From contig NZ_MAEJ01000016.1 in the NCBI RefSeq assembly GCF_009933175.1, positions 1-64,000 of the forward strand: 64,000 bases of DNA. Reading direction: 5' to 3'. The notes under the pieces were generated by a model. It did no database searches and had not been told where the DNA came from. It worked only from the letters and a program-made list of their open reading frames with translations. Numbering within the stretch: position 1 is the first letter of the stretch; each line of letters starts with the position of its first letter. Shown piece by piece: positions 24,933-34,142 of the stretch. A program made the translations under genes and the position numbers. Source of the DNA: Candidatus Enterococcus huntleyi (GTDB lineage: Bacteria > Bacillota > Bacilli > Lactobacillales > Enterococcaceae).

Positions 24933-25724
24933 TTAAATAATTTTTCCAGCCGCATGTAGTGCCAATAATCTGGCAAGTAACCACGAATAACAGAAACTAA
25001 ATAAAATACCCAGGGCAATCGACCCAAGCCCGTAAGTGAAAAATCCTAAAGCTAACACCAGGAAATTTAAGTTTCGAATCGTGGCTGCAATCGGTAGCTT
25101 CGGCTGTTTCTTATGAATAATCAGAGCAACTACATCCATCCCAACCGTTGAGGAATTCTCCGAAATACAACAATAATACCCCAACGAAATAAGTACGCAC
25201 GAAAGAATAAAATCGATCGGTAAATTAATCACTAGTTGAATATTCCAATGATAAAATAGCGTGAAGAAAAATAGATAAGAAAAACTGCTGATGATTGATT
25301 TCAAGAAACTCTCTTTGCCCAAAAAGAACAGACAGGCCACCAATAATATGCCCGTCAACCCATTCGTTAAGTACGTCATATCTGTCAATAACCACTTATT
25401 CAGGACCATCGCTAAGCTTGTCACGCCACCGTTAATCACCTTATGCGGCACCATCCATTTGGCGTAAGCAAAGCCTAGCAGAACATTTCCGAAAATAATT
25501 TTACTCACTGAAAATAGAGTGGAAGAACGAGCAACTTTCCCTCTCGCTATATCCACTATATTCACAAAGTCATCGGCAGTCGTTTGCTTGATTGGCTGAT
25601 TATCCACAGGCTCATTTTGAGTTGGTATTTCTTTTATTGCTTGAGACATACTTTTCCCAACTTCTAGGTCTTCATTGTCCACAGCCCGTTGTTGTTCCTC
25701 ATTTGTTTTAATCGCTTTGTCCAC
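24933..25724 (-). CDS. YitT-family membrane protein
   Basis: Integral membrane protein with about five to six hydrophobic helices from residue 75 onward. It carries the YitT family pattern (MVPHKVINGGVTSLAMVLNK, NGLTGILLVA, SENSSTVGMDVVALIIHKK). It lacks the C-terminal DUF2179 domain of full-length YitT (usual about 280-290) and instead has a 65-residue hydrophilic N-terminal extension. Function of the family is not established; transport is suspected. Embedded between the metallophosphoesterase (15 bases) and EEP gene (11 bases), so it is part of this operon. Confidence 0.75.
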   Translation of the reverse strand: MDKAIKTNEEQQRAVDNEDLEVGKSMSQAIKEIPTQNEPVDNQPIKQTTADDFVNIVDIARGKVARSSTLFSVSKIIFGNVLLGFAYAKWMVPHKVINGGVTSLAMVLNKWLLTDMTYLTNGLTGILLVACLFFLGKESFLKSIISSFSYLFFFTLFYHWNIQLVINLPIDFILSCVLISLGYYCCISENSSTVGMDVVALIIHKKQPKLPIAATIRNLNFLVLALGFFTYGLGSIALGILFSFCYSWLLARLLALHAAGKII

Positions 25725-25739
25725 TTTTCCACCTCTAAT

Positions 25740-26642
25740 TCATCCACACTTTTCTGCTGAATAATAGACTAGACTTGTTTCTAGATTTTTTTCTTTATGC
25801 AAAATAATCCGTCGATAGCCACGATCGAATTCACCATACACGTTGTAACCACCAATCAACCCATAATTTAAACCAACGCCTAGCCATTCCGCTATAAAAT
25901 TATTGTCGTGGTCATGCCCACAAAATACAGATTTACGAATATTTTTCTCTAATAAAGCAGCAAAAAAGCCACTATTAATTTCAGAGCAACAAATTTCTTC
26001 TCGGCATTCACCAGTAATCAGTTGTTTTGATGCTTCATTGTATTCAACAAGCGGAATATGCAGAAAAATAAGTGCTTCTTCGCCTTTACCATTCTCCTTG
26101 CAAGTCTGGTTAAACCAAGTAATTTGTTCAGGATACAAATAGGCATAATAGTTATCTGCATTTTTATCCTTCAAGCCAAGCGATGCCTGATTTTCAATAT
26201 AATCACCCGAATCGATGATAAATAGCTGTTTAACAATCCGTTCGCCTGTAGCATCATAAATATCGATGCTCTCTGATTTCCGATTTCTAACAACCTGTTC
26301 ATTCTCTGGCATCACGCGATTGACTAAGCAGTTTTCCATCGCACGAAGCTGAGCTCGGCTAATCTTGCCATGTTCAGAATCATGATTGCCATAGGTCACA
26401 GTTACTGGAATCGGACATGTATTCAATAAGTTAATCAACCGTTGATAAGCTTTTTCTGGCTGATATTCGCCATAACACCAGACTTGATCTCCTGTTAGCA
26501 CCAATAAATCAGCATCCATCGTCGCCAAACAAGCAGTCAATTCTTGATACGTCCGCTCTGTCTCCTCATTCGCCGGATAGCCTAAATGTAAATCCGTAAA
26601 TTGAGCAATCGTAAACGTTCCATCTTCTCGACACTTCAACAT
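25740..26642 (-). CDS. Calcineurin-like metallophosphoesterase
   Basis: Two-metal phosphoesterase with complete motifs: FTDLHLG (DxH), LTGDQVWCYGE (GD), TYGNHDSEHG (GNHD), FLHIPLVEY (H) and CGHDHDNNF (GHxH). The ATG at 26642 (300 residues) follows AAAGGAAG by about 10 bases; an upstream GTG at 26663 falls directly after the previous stop and is less likely. No signal peptide, so cytoplasmic. It resembles the Icc/PhoD-like group that cleaves phosphomono- or diesters. Partner of the EEP enzyme two genes downstream. Substrate not known. Confidence 0.85.
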   Translation of the reverse strand: MLKCREDGTFTIAQFTDLHLGYPANEETERTYQELTACLATMDADLLVLTGDQVWCYGEYQPEKAYQRLINLLNTCPIPVTVTYGNHDSEHGKISRAQLRAMENCLVNRVMPENEQVVRNRKSESIDIYDATGERIVKQLFIIDSGDYIENQASLGLKDKNADNYYAYLYPEQITWFNQTCKENGKGEEALIFLHIPLVEYNEASKQLITGECREEICCSEINSGFFAALLEKNIRKSVFCGHDHDNNFIAEWLGVGLNYGLIGGYNVYGEFDRGYRRIILHKEKNLETSLVYYSAEKCG

Positions 26643-26663
26643 GTTTCTTTGACTTCCTTTCAC

Positions 26664-27608
26664 TTAGCGGTTGATTGAGCGAGCCATAATTTGCATCGTG
26701 TGCTTCATTCCACGGATAGCCAGCGATAATTCAAAGATATTCTCAGCTGGCGCAACGCCACTATAGCCGGCATCACCGATATGTTGGATATCCACGCCGC
26801 ACATTTTATTGTATAAAGCAATTTGGCGGATTGTATCCACCGTGGCACTCTCTTGACTTGTACCAATTGCTGACATCGTTAATAGTCCTAATTTTTTAGC
26901 CATCTTGACTGCGGTTTTCATTTCTATTTGATCAAAACCAGGCACTGTTCCCACAGCTGGCAGCAAGAGAATATCTGCTCCCGCCTCAGCGAATGTTTGA
27001 ATAGCCTCTTCAGTTATAATCGGCTCATCCACGCCCGCACTGTGCATTTTCCCAGCAATAATTAAGCCATTATAATGCTGTTTCCCGACACGAATTGCTT
27101 CACCAATCTCCTGATTTGTCACACCTGTTCCTGGATTTCCTGTGAGGCAAATGAAATCAACGCCTAATTGTTCTGCCGCTGCAAATGTCTCAGCTGTGCT
27201 TTTACGTCCATCAGAAATAACGACTTTTTCACCCAATGTTTCTTGACTCTCAACCACCGGCTCCAAATTCACACCAATTACACGACCAGTTAATTCTTTT
27301 AACTCTTGAATCGGATTTCGGGTATTAGACGAAGGATCCGCCCACATCGAAAATGCTTCTTGCAAACCAACTCCAGGAAGCCCAATCACGACCGGATTTA
27401 AGCAATCAAATAAATTCAATAACAACATATCTGCCCCAAAAGCCGCTGCTAATTCAGCATTGGTTGTACTATCTGTTACGGGTGCCTGCACGCAGACATT
27501 CTCGCTCACAATCACTCGTCCATCACTTGCTTTAATCGCCTCGAATAACTCATCTCGCGTCATTTTTCTAATCTCTGATGCCGTCGCACTAATTAATCTT
27601 TTAACCAT
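26664..27608 (-). CDS. Predicted TIM-barrel protein of unknown function
   Basis: A 314-residue soluble protein I cannot assign to a characterised enzyme. The alternating beta/alpha pattern with GADMLLLNLFD, GVNLEPV, DFICLTGNPGTGV, LIIAGKMHSAG, AGADILLLPAVGTVPG and HIGDAGYSG looks like a phosphate-binding TIM barrel (BtpA/ThiG/PEP-mutase-like shape). Homologues are often labelled as phosphonomutase or haloacid dehalogenase without support. It is the first gene after yesN, with its own upstream gap carrying a cre-like site, and leads the block metallophosphoesterase-YitT-EEP-GH20-sulfatase (20-base gap to the metallophosphoesterase start). A role in isomerising or cleaving a phosphosugar is a guess. 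Confidence 0.6.
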   Translation of the reverse strand: MVKRLISATASEIRKMTRDELFEAIKASDGRVIVSENVCVQAPVTDSTTNAELAAAFGADMLLLNLFDCLNPVVIGLPGVGLQEAFSMWADPSSNTRNPIQELKELTGRVIGVNLEPVVESQETLGEKVVISDGRKSTAETFAAAEQLGVDFICLTGNPGTGVTNQEIGEAIRVGKQHYNGLIIAGKMHSAGVDEPIITEEAIQTFAEAGADILLLPAVGTVPGFDQIEMKTAVKMAKKLGLLTMSAIGTSQESATVDTIRQIALYNKMCGVDIQHIGDAGYSGVAPAENIFELSLAIRGMKHTMQIMARSINR

Positions 27609-27673
27609 TATTCAGCCCTCATCTCTGCTTTAATTACTATTTCTTTGGTCAATAATTCTTACCTGTTAATAAT

Positions 27674-27687
27674 TGAAATCGCTTCAA
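27674..27687. promoter_or_regulatory. cre-like site upstream of the TIM-barrel gene
   Basis: TGAAATCGCTTCAA fits the cre consensus at about 12 of 14 positions and lies in the perfect inverted repeat AATTGAA-ATCGC-TTCAATT (27671-27689), about 65 bases before the start codon. CcpA control is inferred. Confidence 0.4.
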
Positions 27688-27830
27688 TTATCGCGCACTC
27701 TTGACTAGTTCTCACTATGTTTTTTTGGCAATTCATAGTTTGTCGCTTTAGAAACTGACCTTTAGACTTGTCTAGTGATAAGAGCTTTAGCCACAACCTT
27801 TACCTATAACCACGGCTTTTACGGTCCAAC

Positions 27831-29279
27831 CTAGTCAGAGATTCCTCTATACTCCTTCGGTGATACCCCATACATTTTCTTAAACATTTTGGAAAAATAC
27901 GTGCTATTGTTGTAGCCAATTTCATCCGCAATTTCATTGATATTTTTTTCTGAGTGTAGCAGTAAATTTTGGGCTTTTTCCATCCGAAACTGATTCAAAA
28001 ATTGAGAAAAGCTTCGCTTGGTTTCTTTTTTAAATAACTGACCTAAGTACATCACATTCAAATGTAATTCATCTGATACGCGTTTTAGAGTCAATTCTTT
28101 TTGATAATCTTTTTCAATAATAGCTAAAACATTTTGAACATTGCTGCTATACATTTTTGGCTCTTTTTGTTCATCAATGACTTTTACCAAGAGCTTTTCA
28201 AGTTCATTGACTGTGATTGCCTGATTAATCTTTTGAATAGTTGCTAAGTAATCCTCATCATCCAACTGGCCAAATTGGCGATAGATATCCATAAATAACA
28301 GAAAGGCAATGTGCCGCACATCCTCAGGAGAAATCCCCAACGATAAGACATCGGAAAAGATTTTCCTTACGGCTTCTTTCAAGGTAGCTGGTTTATTCAA
28401 TGTCACTAAGCGGTTAAACTCCGACAAATCAATCAGCGACTCGGCATTAACTTCTTCTTGCGCTACTAATATATGGGTCGTATTTACCCCATAAAATTGA
28501 TGCAGTTGATAACTTTGGCGTACTTTTCGATACATCTCAGGAATATCTTCTGTTTCGACAACCGGTTGGCTCAAACTCATTACCCAATCACTATCTTCAA
28601 AAAGTTCTTCAGCAAAATGAGTAAATTCATCGACGTTTTCTTTCCCTTGATAAATTAACACGAAGAAAACTAACTCCCCCAGATTACGGAAATAATAGAA
28701 CTCTTGTCGGTTTGTTTCCAACCATCGGCTGACTTGTTTGCGATACACTCGTGGAAACTGACCAGATATGACTCGCCAAGGGGCCACAGATTGCTCCATT
28801 AAGGTCTGAATTTCTTCTTCTTCCCGTTCATCTAGCTCTTCGTTGACCCATTGTGTCAGTAAAAATTCTCGATAGGTTTCCTGCTGATTCTTTTGCTCCT
28901 CACGCTCTTCCAGACGTTCTTTGACCTTCTCCAAACTCTCAATTAATTCAACCTTATTGACTGGTTTCATCAAATAGTTGACCGCTCCTAATTGTAGTCC
29001 ACTCTTTAAATACTCAAACTCCTGGTACCCGGATAAAATCATAAATTCAAACTCATAGCGTTGATTTTGAGCAGCTTCAATAAATTCTAAGCCACTCATC
29101 TCAGGCATCGTGACATCCGTGATAACTAAATCAATCGCCTTCTCTTCAAGAATCGAAAGAGCATCCTTGGCATTTTCAGCGGTAGCAACCACTTCAAACC
29201 CATAATTTTGCCAAGGAATAATCTTTGACAGACCCATTAAGATCATATACTCATCATCAACCAACAACACTCTATACAT
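27831..29279 (-). CDS. YesN-type response regulator (AraC output)
   Basis: Two-component response regulator of 482 residues: receiver domain at the N-terminus (YRVLLVDDEYMILMGL, phosphoacceptor Asp in DLVITDVTMPEMSG, Lys in YLMKPVNK), a long middle region, and a C-terminal AraC double helix-turn-helix (LTLKRVSDELHLNVMYLGQL and EIADEIGYNNSTYFSKMFKK). The ATG at 29279 overlaps the end of the kinase gene by 8 bases; an upstream TTG at 29300 would add 7 residues and begin inside a charged run. It forms a YesM/YesN pair that typically activates the neighbouring LplABC-type transporter. Confidence 0.92.
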   Translation of the reverse strand: MYRVLLVDDEYMILMGLSKIIPWQNYGFEVVATAENAKDALSILEEKAIDLVITDVTMPEMSGLEFIEAAQNQRYEFEFMILSGYQEFEYLKSGLQLGAVNYLMKPVNKVELIESLEKVKERLEEREEQKNQQETYREFLLTQWVNEELDEREEEEIQTLMEQSVAPWRVISGQFPRVYRKQVSRWLETNRQEFYYFRNLGELVFFVLIYQGKENVDEFTHFAEELFEDSDWVMSLSQPVVETEDIPEMYRKVRQSYQLHQFYGVNTTHILVAQEEVNAESLIDLSEFNRLVTLNKPATLKEAVRKIFSDVLSLGISPEDVRHIAFLLFMDIYRQFGQLDDEDYLATIQKINQAITVNELEKLLVKVIDEQKEPKMYSSNVQNVLAIIEKDYQKELTLKRVSDELHLNVMYLGQLFKKETKRSFSQFLNQFRMEKAQNLLLHSEKNINEIADEIGYNNSTYFSKMFKKMYGVSPKEYRGISD

Positions 29280-31014
29280 CTTTACCCACACCCTTTTCAA
29301 AAGAAATCTGAATAACTAAACCACCGTCAACATTATTTGAAAGGACCATTTTGTAGGAAGCCCCAAAATACGCGCGCAATCGTTCATTGACATTCTGTAG
29401 ACCAATCGAGTGATACAATTGAATTTTTGGATAGTTCAAACGTTTTTCAATTTCTGCTAATTTTTCTGTTGGGATTCCTCGTCCATTGTCTCGAATTAGA
29501 ATTTGAACGAGATTGCCGACCGTCTCTGCCTTGATACTAATTGCATTATCCGTTCGGGTAAAATCAATGCCATGAACAAAATAATTTTCAACTAATGGCT
29601 GAATAATAAACTTCGGCACCTGCAAGTTTTCTAACTCCGGAGCAACTGTAAAATGATAAGCAATTCGTTTTGGATAACGCATTTGATACAAATAGACATA
29701 CTTTTCACAAAAATCTAACTCGGCTTTCAGCTGTGTTGTTTTCTCTTGATTGGTGTTATTTCTCAGCAAAGCAGAAAAGGCGTAGACCACTTCCGCCAGC
29801 TCTTCACTGCCCTCACTAATCGCATACATCCGAATATACTCCAGCGTATTGTAGAGAAAGTGAGGATTAATTTGCGACTGTAAGGCTCGCATGTGCGCAT
29901 CCTGCTGCTTAATTTCCAGCTTATAAATATCCTCCACATACTGATTAATACTCTTCAGCATATGATTGATCCCATCCGACAATTCTTTCAGCTCATATTC
30001 GGTCTTTTCTGTATCAATCCGAACATCCAGATTCCCCTCCGACGCCTTTTCCATCGTATTCATAACCATCGTTAACTGTGTCGAATACTTCGTAAAAGTC
30101 CGCGACAAACTGTAAATCAAGATGCCATCCAACAAGATACCTCCGATGATTAGAAAGAAAATATCCTTCGCAGTTTTTCGCAAAATCATCTGTTTATCTA
30201 AGGTTGCTAAGATTCGGTATTCGCCATTTAGTTGTTGATACTCCACCAGATAATCATCATAAAATTCCGAGACCGGTACCCGAGAATTCACTTCCAGCGA
30301 ATGCGTCAGTGTCTTCTCCTGCCATTCAACATGACTTTTAGGCATGCCCGCATCATGGTACGTATATAAGCGATTATTTGTCGACGAAACCATGTATACG
30401 GATAAACCTTCAAATGAAGATAACGTACTCAAACTATTCTCTAAGCCTTCCTTTTCAAAGCCGATGAAGATACTCCCTTTTTCATCACTATTCAGCAGAA
30501 TGGGAGACTTTATATAAAAGCCATTATCTAATTTTGGGGTTCCTTTATAGATTCTTCCTCCTTTATCTTCCGTCGTTGATTGAAAATAATCTGGAGTATT
30601 CTTTAATATAATGTAAATCGATGTGACCTCAGAATATTCTGCATAGATGCCTTGAATTTGGTCAGTAAACGAGACATAATCAGGACTCTTGTCTTGATTA
30701 TCGTAGACAAAATTAAAATAGTCAGGAATTGATAACGTCAAATAGGAAGTCACATTCTGAATTTTTTCAGGACTTCCTACGAGTTGATCTTTAATTAAGC
30801 GATTGACCGTCGTTCGGTCGCTAGGCATACGCATTGTATTTTGCAACGCATCTTTAACGACTGCATTGGCCAAATTATAATTTTGAAAATACGTATTTAC
30901 ACTAATCCCAATAATAGCAATAGTAATAAATGAAACTAAAATGAATGCGTACTTTCGCAACAGACGATTGAGCAGCGTGCCAGTAGAAAATAAAACTTTA
31001 AACTGCTTAATCAT
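29272..31014 (-). CDS. YesM-type sensor histidine kinase
   Basis: Membrane sensor of 580 residues: first membrane helix about 22-42, extracytoplasmic sensing region about 43-285, second helix about 287-308, HAMP linker, then the LytS/YesM-type kinase core with the phosphorylated His in QSQINPHFLYNTLEYIRMYA and the ATP-binding DNGRGIP. It senses an extracellular sugar or the loaded binding protein and phosphorylates the YesN protein encoded directly downstream (overlap 8 bases). It also overlaps the YesL gene by 8 bases, so yesL-yesM-yesN is a coupled unit. Confidence 0.93.
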   Translation of the reverse strand: MIKQFKVLFSTGTLLNRLLRKYAFILVSFITIAIIGISVNTYFQNYNLANAVVKDALQNTMRMPSDRTTVNRLIKDQLVGSPEKIQNVTSYLTLSIPDYFNFVYDNQDKSPDYVSFTDQIQGIYAEYSEVTSIYIILKNTPDYFQSTTEDKGGRIYKGTPKLDNGFYIKSPILLNSDEKGSIFIGFEKEGLENSLSTLSSFEGLSVYMVSSTNNRLYTYHDAGMPKSHVEWQEKTLTHSLEVNSRVPVSEFYDDYLVEYQQLNGEYRILATLDKQMILRKTAKDIFFLIIGGILLDGILIYSLSRTFTKYSTQLTMVMNTMEKASEGNLDVRIDTEKTEYELKELSDGINHMLKSINQYVEDIYKLEIKQQDAHMRALQSQINPHFLYNTLEYIRMYAISEGSEELAEVVYAFSALLRNNTNQEKTTQLKAELDFCEKYVYLYQMRYPKRIAYHFTVAPELENLQVPKFIIQPLVENYFVHGIDFTRTDNAISIKAETVGNLVQILIRDNGRGIPTEKLAEIEKRLNYPKIQLYHSIGLQNVNERLRAYFGASYKMVLSNNVDGGLVIQISFEKGVGKDV

Positions 31015-31642
31015 GAGTCTCTAACCGTTCATCAATTAAGTTGCGCCATGTTTGCGTAGAATAGTAATTCCACAACTGGATCGCAGCAAATGTACCAAAT
31101 AAAATTAAGCCTTTGTATTTCCAAGTAAACCAAAGAATGACGGCTCCTCCGATTACGATCTTCAAGAAATTTGTAAAGCTCGACAAAGTAGAGATAAAGG
31201 CTAATTTTACAACATTTTTTGCTGAGATCTCGTACTGACTGTCTAATAATAAAGTGTACTGATAGGTTGCATAGGTATACAACAAGGCAAAAAGTAAAAT
31301 AAAATCAATCACTAAGAAAGTTAGACCTTTAATTTGGACAGAAAGGTAAAGATTATACGCTAATACAGTAAAAATTCCGCCATAGAACCAGAAAAAGCCA
31401 TTTCCCCGTTTAAAATTCGCTTTAAATAGACGCCAACCCTCTTTAAAAGTAATATCCTTATATTCAAATTCATGCGTTGCGAATAATTCATTGACCGTTT
31501 TCAATGCTGGCCCAACACCTGCGATGAATAATCCCGCTGCGCTATATAACCAAAAAAAGAGATTCAGTTTAATGATTACCCAAATGCGAATAAAAAATGC
31601 TTCTAGTGCTTTGCCTATCATAATTCTTACCACCTTTTTCAT
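31007..31642 (-). CDS. YesL-family (DUF624) membrane protein
   Basis: A 211-residue membrane protein with about five hydrophobic helices (IIKLNLFFWLYSAAGLFIAG, FFWFYGGIFTVLAYNLYL, FLVIDFILLFALLYTYATYQ, AVILWFTWKYKGLILFGTFA). It fits DUF624/YesL, which is nearly always found with YesM/YesN and LplABC-type transporters. The molecular role is not established. The start ATG is separated from the lipoprotein stop by about 73 bases, which include a short gap at 31643-31715. Confidence 0.85.
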   Translation of the reverse strand: MKKVVRIMIGKALEAFFIRIWVIIKLNLFFWLYSAAGLFIAGVGPALKTVNELFATHEFEYKDITFKEGWRLFKANFKRGNGFFWFYGGIFTVLAYNLYLSVQIKGLTFLVIDFILLFALLYTYATYQYTLLLDSQYEISAKNVVKLAFISTLSSFTNFLKIVIGGAVILWFTWKYKGLILFGTFAAIQLWNYYSTQTWRNLIDERLETHD

Positions 31643-31715
31643 TGTTAACTTTATTATACAAAGAACGGCGAAAGTTTAACACCTCTACGCCGTCCTTCAA
31701 TTTATTTAGCTGTGT

Positions 31716-33191
31716 TTATTTACTTTCCTTTAAAAACGCATCATATTGTGATTGCATTTCTTTAAGAACTTTATCATAACCAGCATTTTTCAATGCTTCA
31801 TTTAATTTAGGTAATGTTTCATCTGGATCAACAGTCCCTGTGTTCAAGCCATCTAGATATTGGCTCATGACATTAGATAAGTTACTTACTTCTGCTTTAA
31901 CAGAATCTGTATTAAAACTAAATCCTAAAATTGGAGAAGTTTCCGCAGCAGCAATTGATTCATCACGTGTTTTAATCATATCATCAGTTACAGTATCTTG
32001 TGTATAAAGAATGGCATTATTCCCAGTATTCCAAGCTGCCATGTGCATATTAGGTTGGTAGCCATCTAACAATTTGATTTTGCCATCTTGTCCATCAATT
32101 TTTTCCCAAGCTTCGCCTTCAATACCATAAATCAAACCATTTAATAATTCAGGATCACTATTTAATAAACCTAAAAATTCAACTGCTTTTTCTTTATTTT
32201 TCGAAGTGTTTGAAACAACAAAGTTCGCCATTTGTGCTTGTGCTGTTGATTTCAAAGGTACAGTAATTGGTTTAGAAACAAGCTCTTGATTTGCCGCATT
32301 CGTTAAAATAGTATCGCCATAATCGAAAGGACCTTGTGTTTCGCCACGGACGAACCATGTGTTTCCTTCAAGCGGGTAGTCTCTATTACTTGTCGCTGCA
32401 TCGGCAGGAATCAAGCCTTGTTTATACCAGCTATGCAATGTTTTTAATGTTTTAACATAAGAATCTGTATCATATTGATTCACAATTTTCGTTTTGTCGC
32501 CATTTAATTCAACAGCAAATGGCAGACCATCGCCTAATGGATAATCGAAATTACTTTTCGCTCTGAATCCTTGACCGATAGCGAAAGCTGCAATATTTGG
32601 TTCTTTTTCATGGAATTCTTTTAATACTGCTTCAGCATCCTCATAAGAACTAATCCCATCAATAGAAAGATTGTATTTATCCAAGTATTGTTTGTTAAAA
32701 GTTAACATTTGTTGCGCAAATACATTCCCATTAACAGGAAATGCATATAACTTACCGTTAACTAAATTCCCTTTAATATAGGCTTCATCTAACTGATCAT
32801 ATGCATCTTTTGCATATTTAGGTGCCAATTCAGTTAAGTCCGCAAAAGCTCCCTTTTGGGCATTCGCAACATAATTATTGGCATAAGCAATATCATAATT
32901 TTCTCCAGAAGAGACAATGACACTCATTTTTTTCTCATAATCACCGAAGCCGATGTAATTGATATTGACTGTCGCACCAATTTTTTCCTCAATACGTTTA
33001 TTTGCAACTTTCATTAAATCATCATAATTCTCTGGTTTATCCCCTATTTGGTACATTTGTAAAGTTGTCCCATCCTCAGAACCCTTACTTGAATCTTTAT
33101 CTTTCGAAGTACCACATGCAACCAACGACCCTAATAGTAAAGTTGACAGGCCTGTTAAAGCGAGTGTTTTCCACAATTTCATTTGTTTCAT
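31716..33191 (-). CDS. Extracellular sugar-binding lipoprotein (LplA-like)
   Basis: Solute-binding protein of an ABC importer; 491 residues. It has an N-terminal lipoprotein signal with lipobox LVAC (Cys at residue 26), then a Ser/Asp/Lys linker and a type 1 sugar-binding fold (LTELAPKYAKDAYDQLDEAY, GKLYAFPVNG, EKAVEFLGLLNSDPELL). The long-chain LplA group of about 490-540 residues usually binds oligosaccharides rather than monosaccharides. First partner of LplC/LplB. No ATPase gene is in the block, so a shared MsmK/MsmX-type ATPase encoded elsewhere is expected. Confidence 0.92.
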   Translation of the reverse strand: MKQMKLWKTLALTGLSTLLLGSLVACGTSKDKDSSKGSEDGTTLQMYQIGDKPENYDDLMKVANKRIEEKIGATVNINYIGFGDYEKKMSVIVSSGENYDIAYANNYVANAQKGAFADLTELAPKYAKDAYDQLDEAYIKGNLVNGKLYAFPVNGNVFAQQMLTFNKQYLDKYNLSIDGISSYEDAEAVLKEFHEKEPNIAAFAIGQGFRAKSNFDYPLGDGLPFAVELNGDKTKIVNQYDTDSYVKTLKTLHSWYKQGLIPADAATSNRDYPLEGNTWFVRGETQGPFDYGDTILTNAANQELVSKPITVPLKSTAQAQMANFVVSNTSKNKEKAVEFLGLLNSDPELLNGLIYGIEGEAWEKIDGQDGKIKLLDGYQPNMHMAAWNTGNNAILYTQDTVTDDMIKTRDESIAAAETSPILGFSFNTDSVKAEVSNLSNVMSQYLDGLNTGTVDPDETLPKLNEALKNAGYDKVLKEMQSQYDAFLKESK

Positions 33192-33206
33192 CCTCCTAAA
33201 AATTTT

Positions 33207-34127
33207 TTATTCTTTCACGCCACCAATTGTTAATCCTTTGACAAAATGCTTTTGGAAGAAAGGATAACTAATTGCAATTGGTAGAGTGGAGATAACAACA
33301 ATAGCCATACGTGCTGATTCACCTGGTACTGACGCTAGGCCGCCTGCTAATTGACTTCCAGCGCCTGCATTTTGTGTCAAGTACTCGATATTATTTTGAA
33401 TTTTCACTAGTAAATATTGTAGTGGAACTAAGTTATCATTTTGAATATAAAGTAGCGCATTAAACCAGTCATTCCAGTAACCTAAGGCGGCGAACAAACT
33501 AATCGTCGCAATCCCTGGCACTGCTAACGGTAAGACAATTTGAATAAAGATTCGTATTTCACTAGCACCATCAATTCTCGCTGATTCAATAATTGAATCA
33601 GAAACTGAACGTTTAAAGAACGTGCGCATCACGATAATATTGAAGGGACTGACAGCCATCGGCAAAATCAAGGCCCAAATCGTATCTTTCAATTGTAATA
33701 AGTTGGTCATCACTAAGTAATTAGCCACCATCCCTGGTGAAAATAACATAGTAATCAAACAAAAGACAGTGAAAAAACGACGGAACGGAAAATTTGAACG
33801 AGAAATAGCATAGGCATACAATGAAGTCGCCGTACTATTAATTAATGTCCCTACCACCGTCACAATAATCGTTACAAATAATGCTTGGAAAATTTTATCC
33901 TGCATTTGACTAAACAAGTAAGTGTAACCAAAACTACTAAATTCTGACGGCCAAAAACTGTAGCCATTCGTCGTCAATGAAGTTTCACTGGTTACTGAAA
34001 TCACCGCCACAAAGATAAATGGCAAAATACAAGAGAGTGCGAATAATGCAATCACTATATTTAAGACAAAGTTCACTGGTTTATTGAAGGAGCGAACTTG
34101 AACTTGTGCAACTTTTTTCTTTTTCAT
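33207..34127 (-). CDS. Sugar ABC transporter permease (LplC-like)
   Basis: Inner-membrane permease of 306 residues with six predicted helices and the EAA-type loop IESARIDGASEIRIFIQIVLPLAVPG that contacts the ATPase. It resembles LplC of oligosaccharide importers. The gap to the lipoprotein is 15 bases and to LplB 15 bases, so the three form one operon. The C-terminus GGVKE is typical. Confidence 0.92.
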   Translation of the reverse strand: MKKKKVAQVQVRSFNKPVNFVLNIVIALFALSCILPFIFVAVISVTSETSLTTNGYSFWPSEFSSFGYTYLFSQMQDKIFQALFVTIIVTVVGTLINSTATSLYAYAISRSNFPFRRFFTVFCLITMLFSPGMVANYLVMTNLLQLKDTIWALILPMAVSPFNIIVMRTFFKRSVSDSIIESARIDGASEIRIFIQIVLPLAVPGIATISLFAALGYWNDWFNALLYIQNDNLVPLQYLLVKIQNNIEYLTQNAGAGSQLAGGLASVPGESARMAIVVISTLPIAISYPFFQKHFVKGLTIGGVKE

Positions 34128-34142
34128 CGTATCTCTCCCTCT

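Noticed and set aside
24922-24984. Longer start for the EEP enzyme overlapping the YitT gene
   Set aside because: AAGGAG with 7-base spacing marks the ATG at 24921; the extension is out of character with the family.
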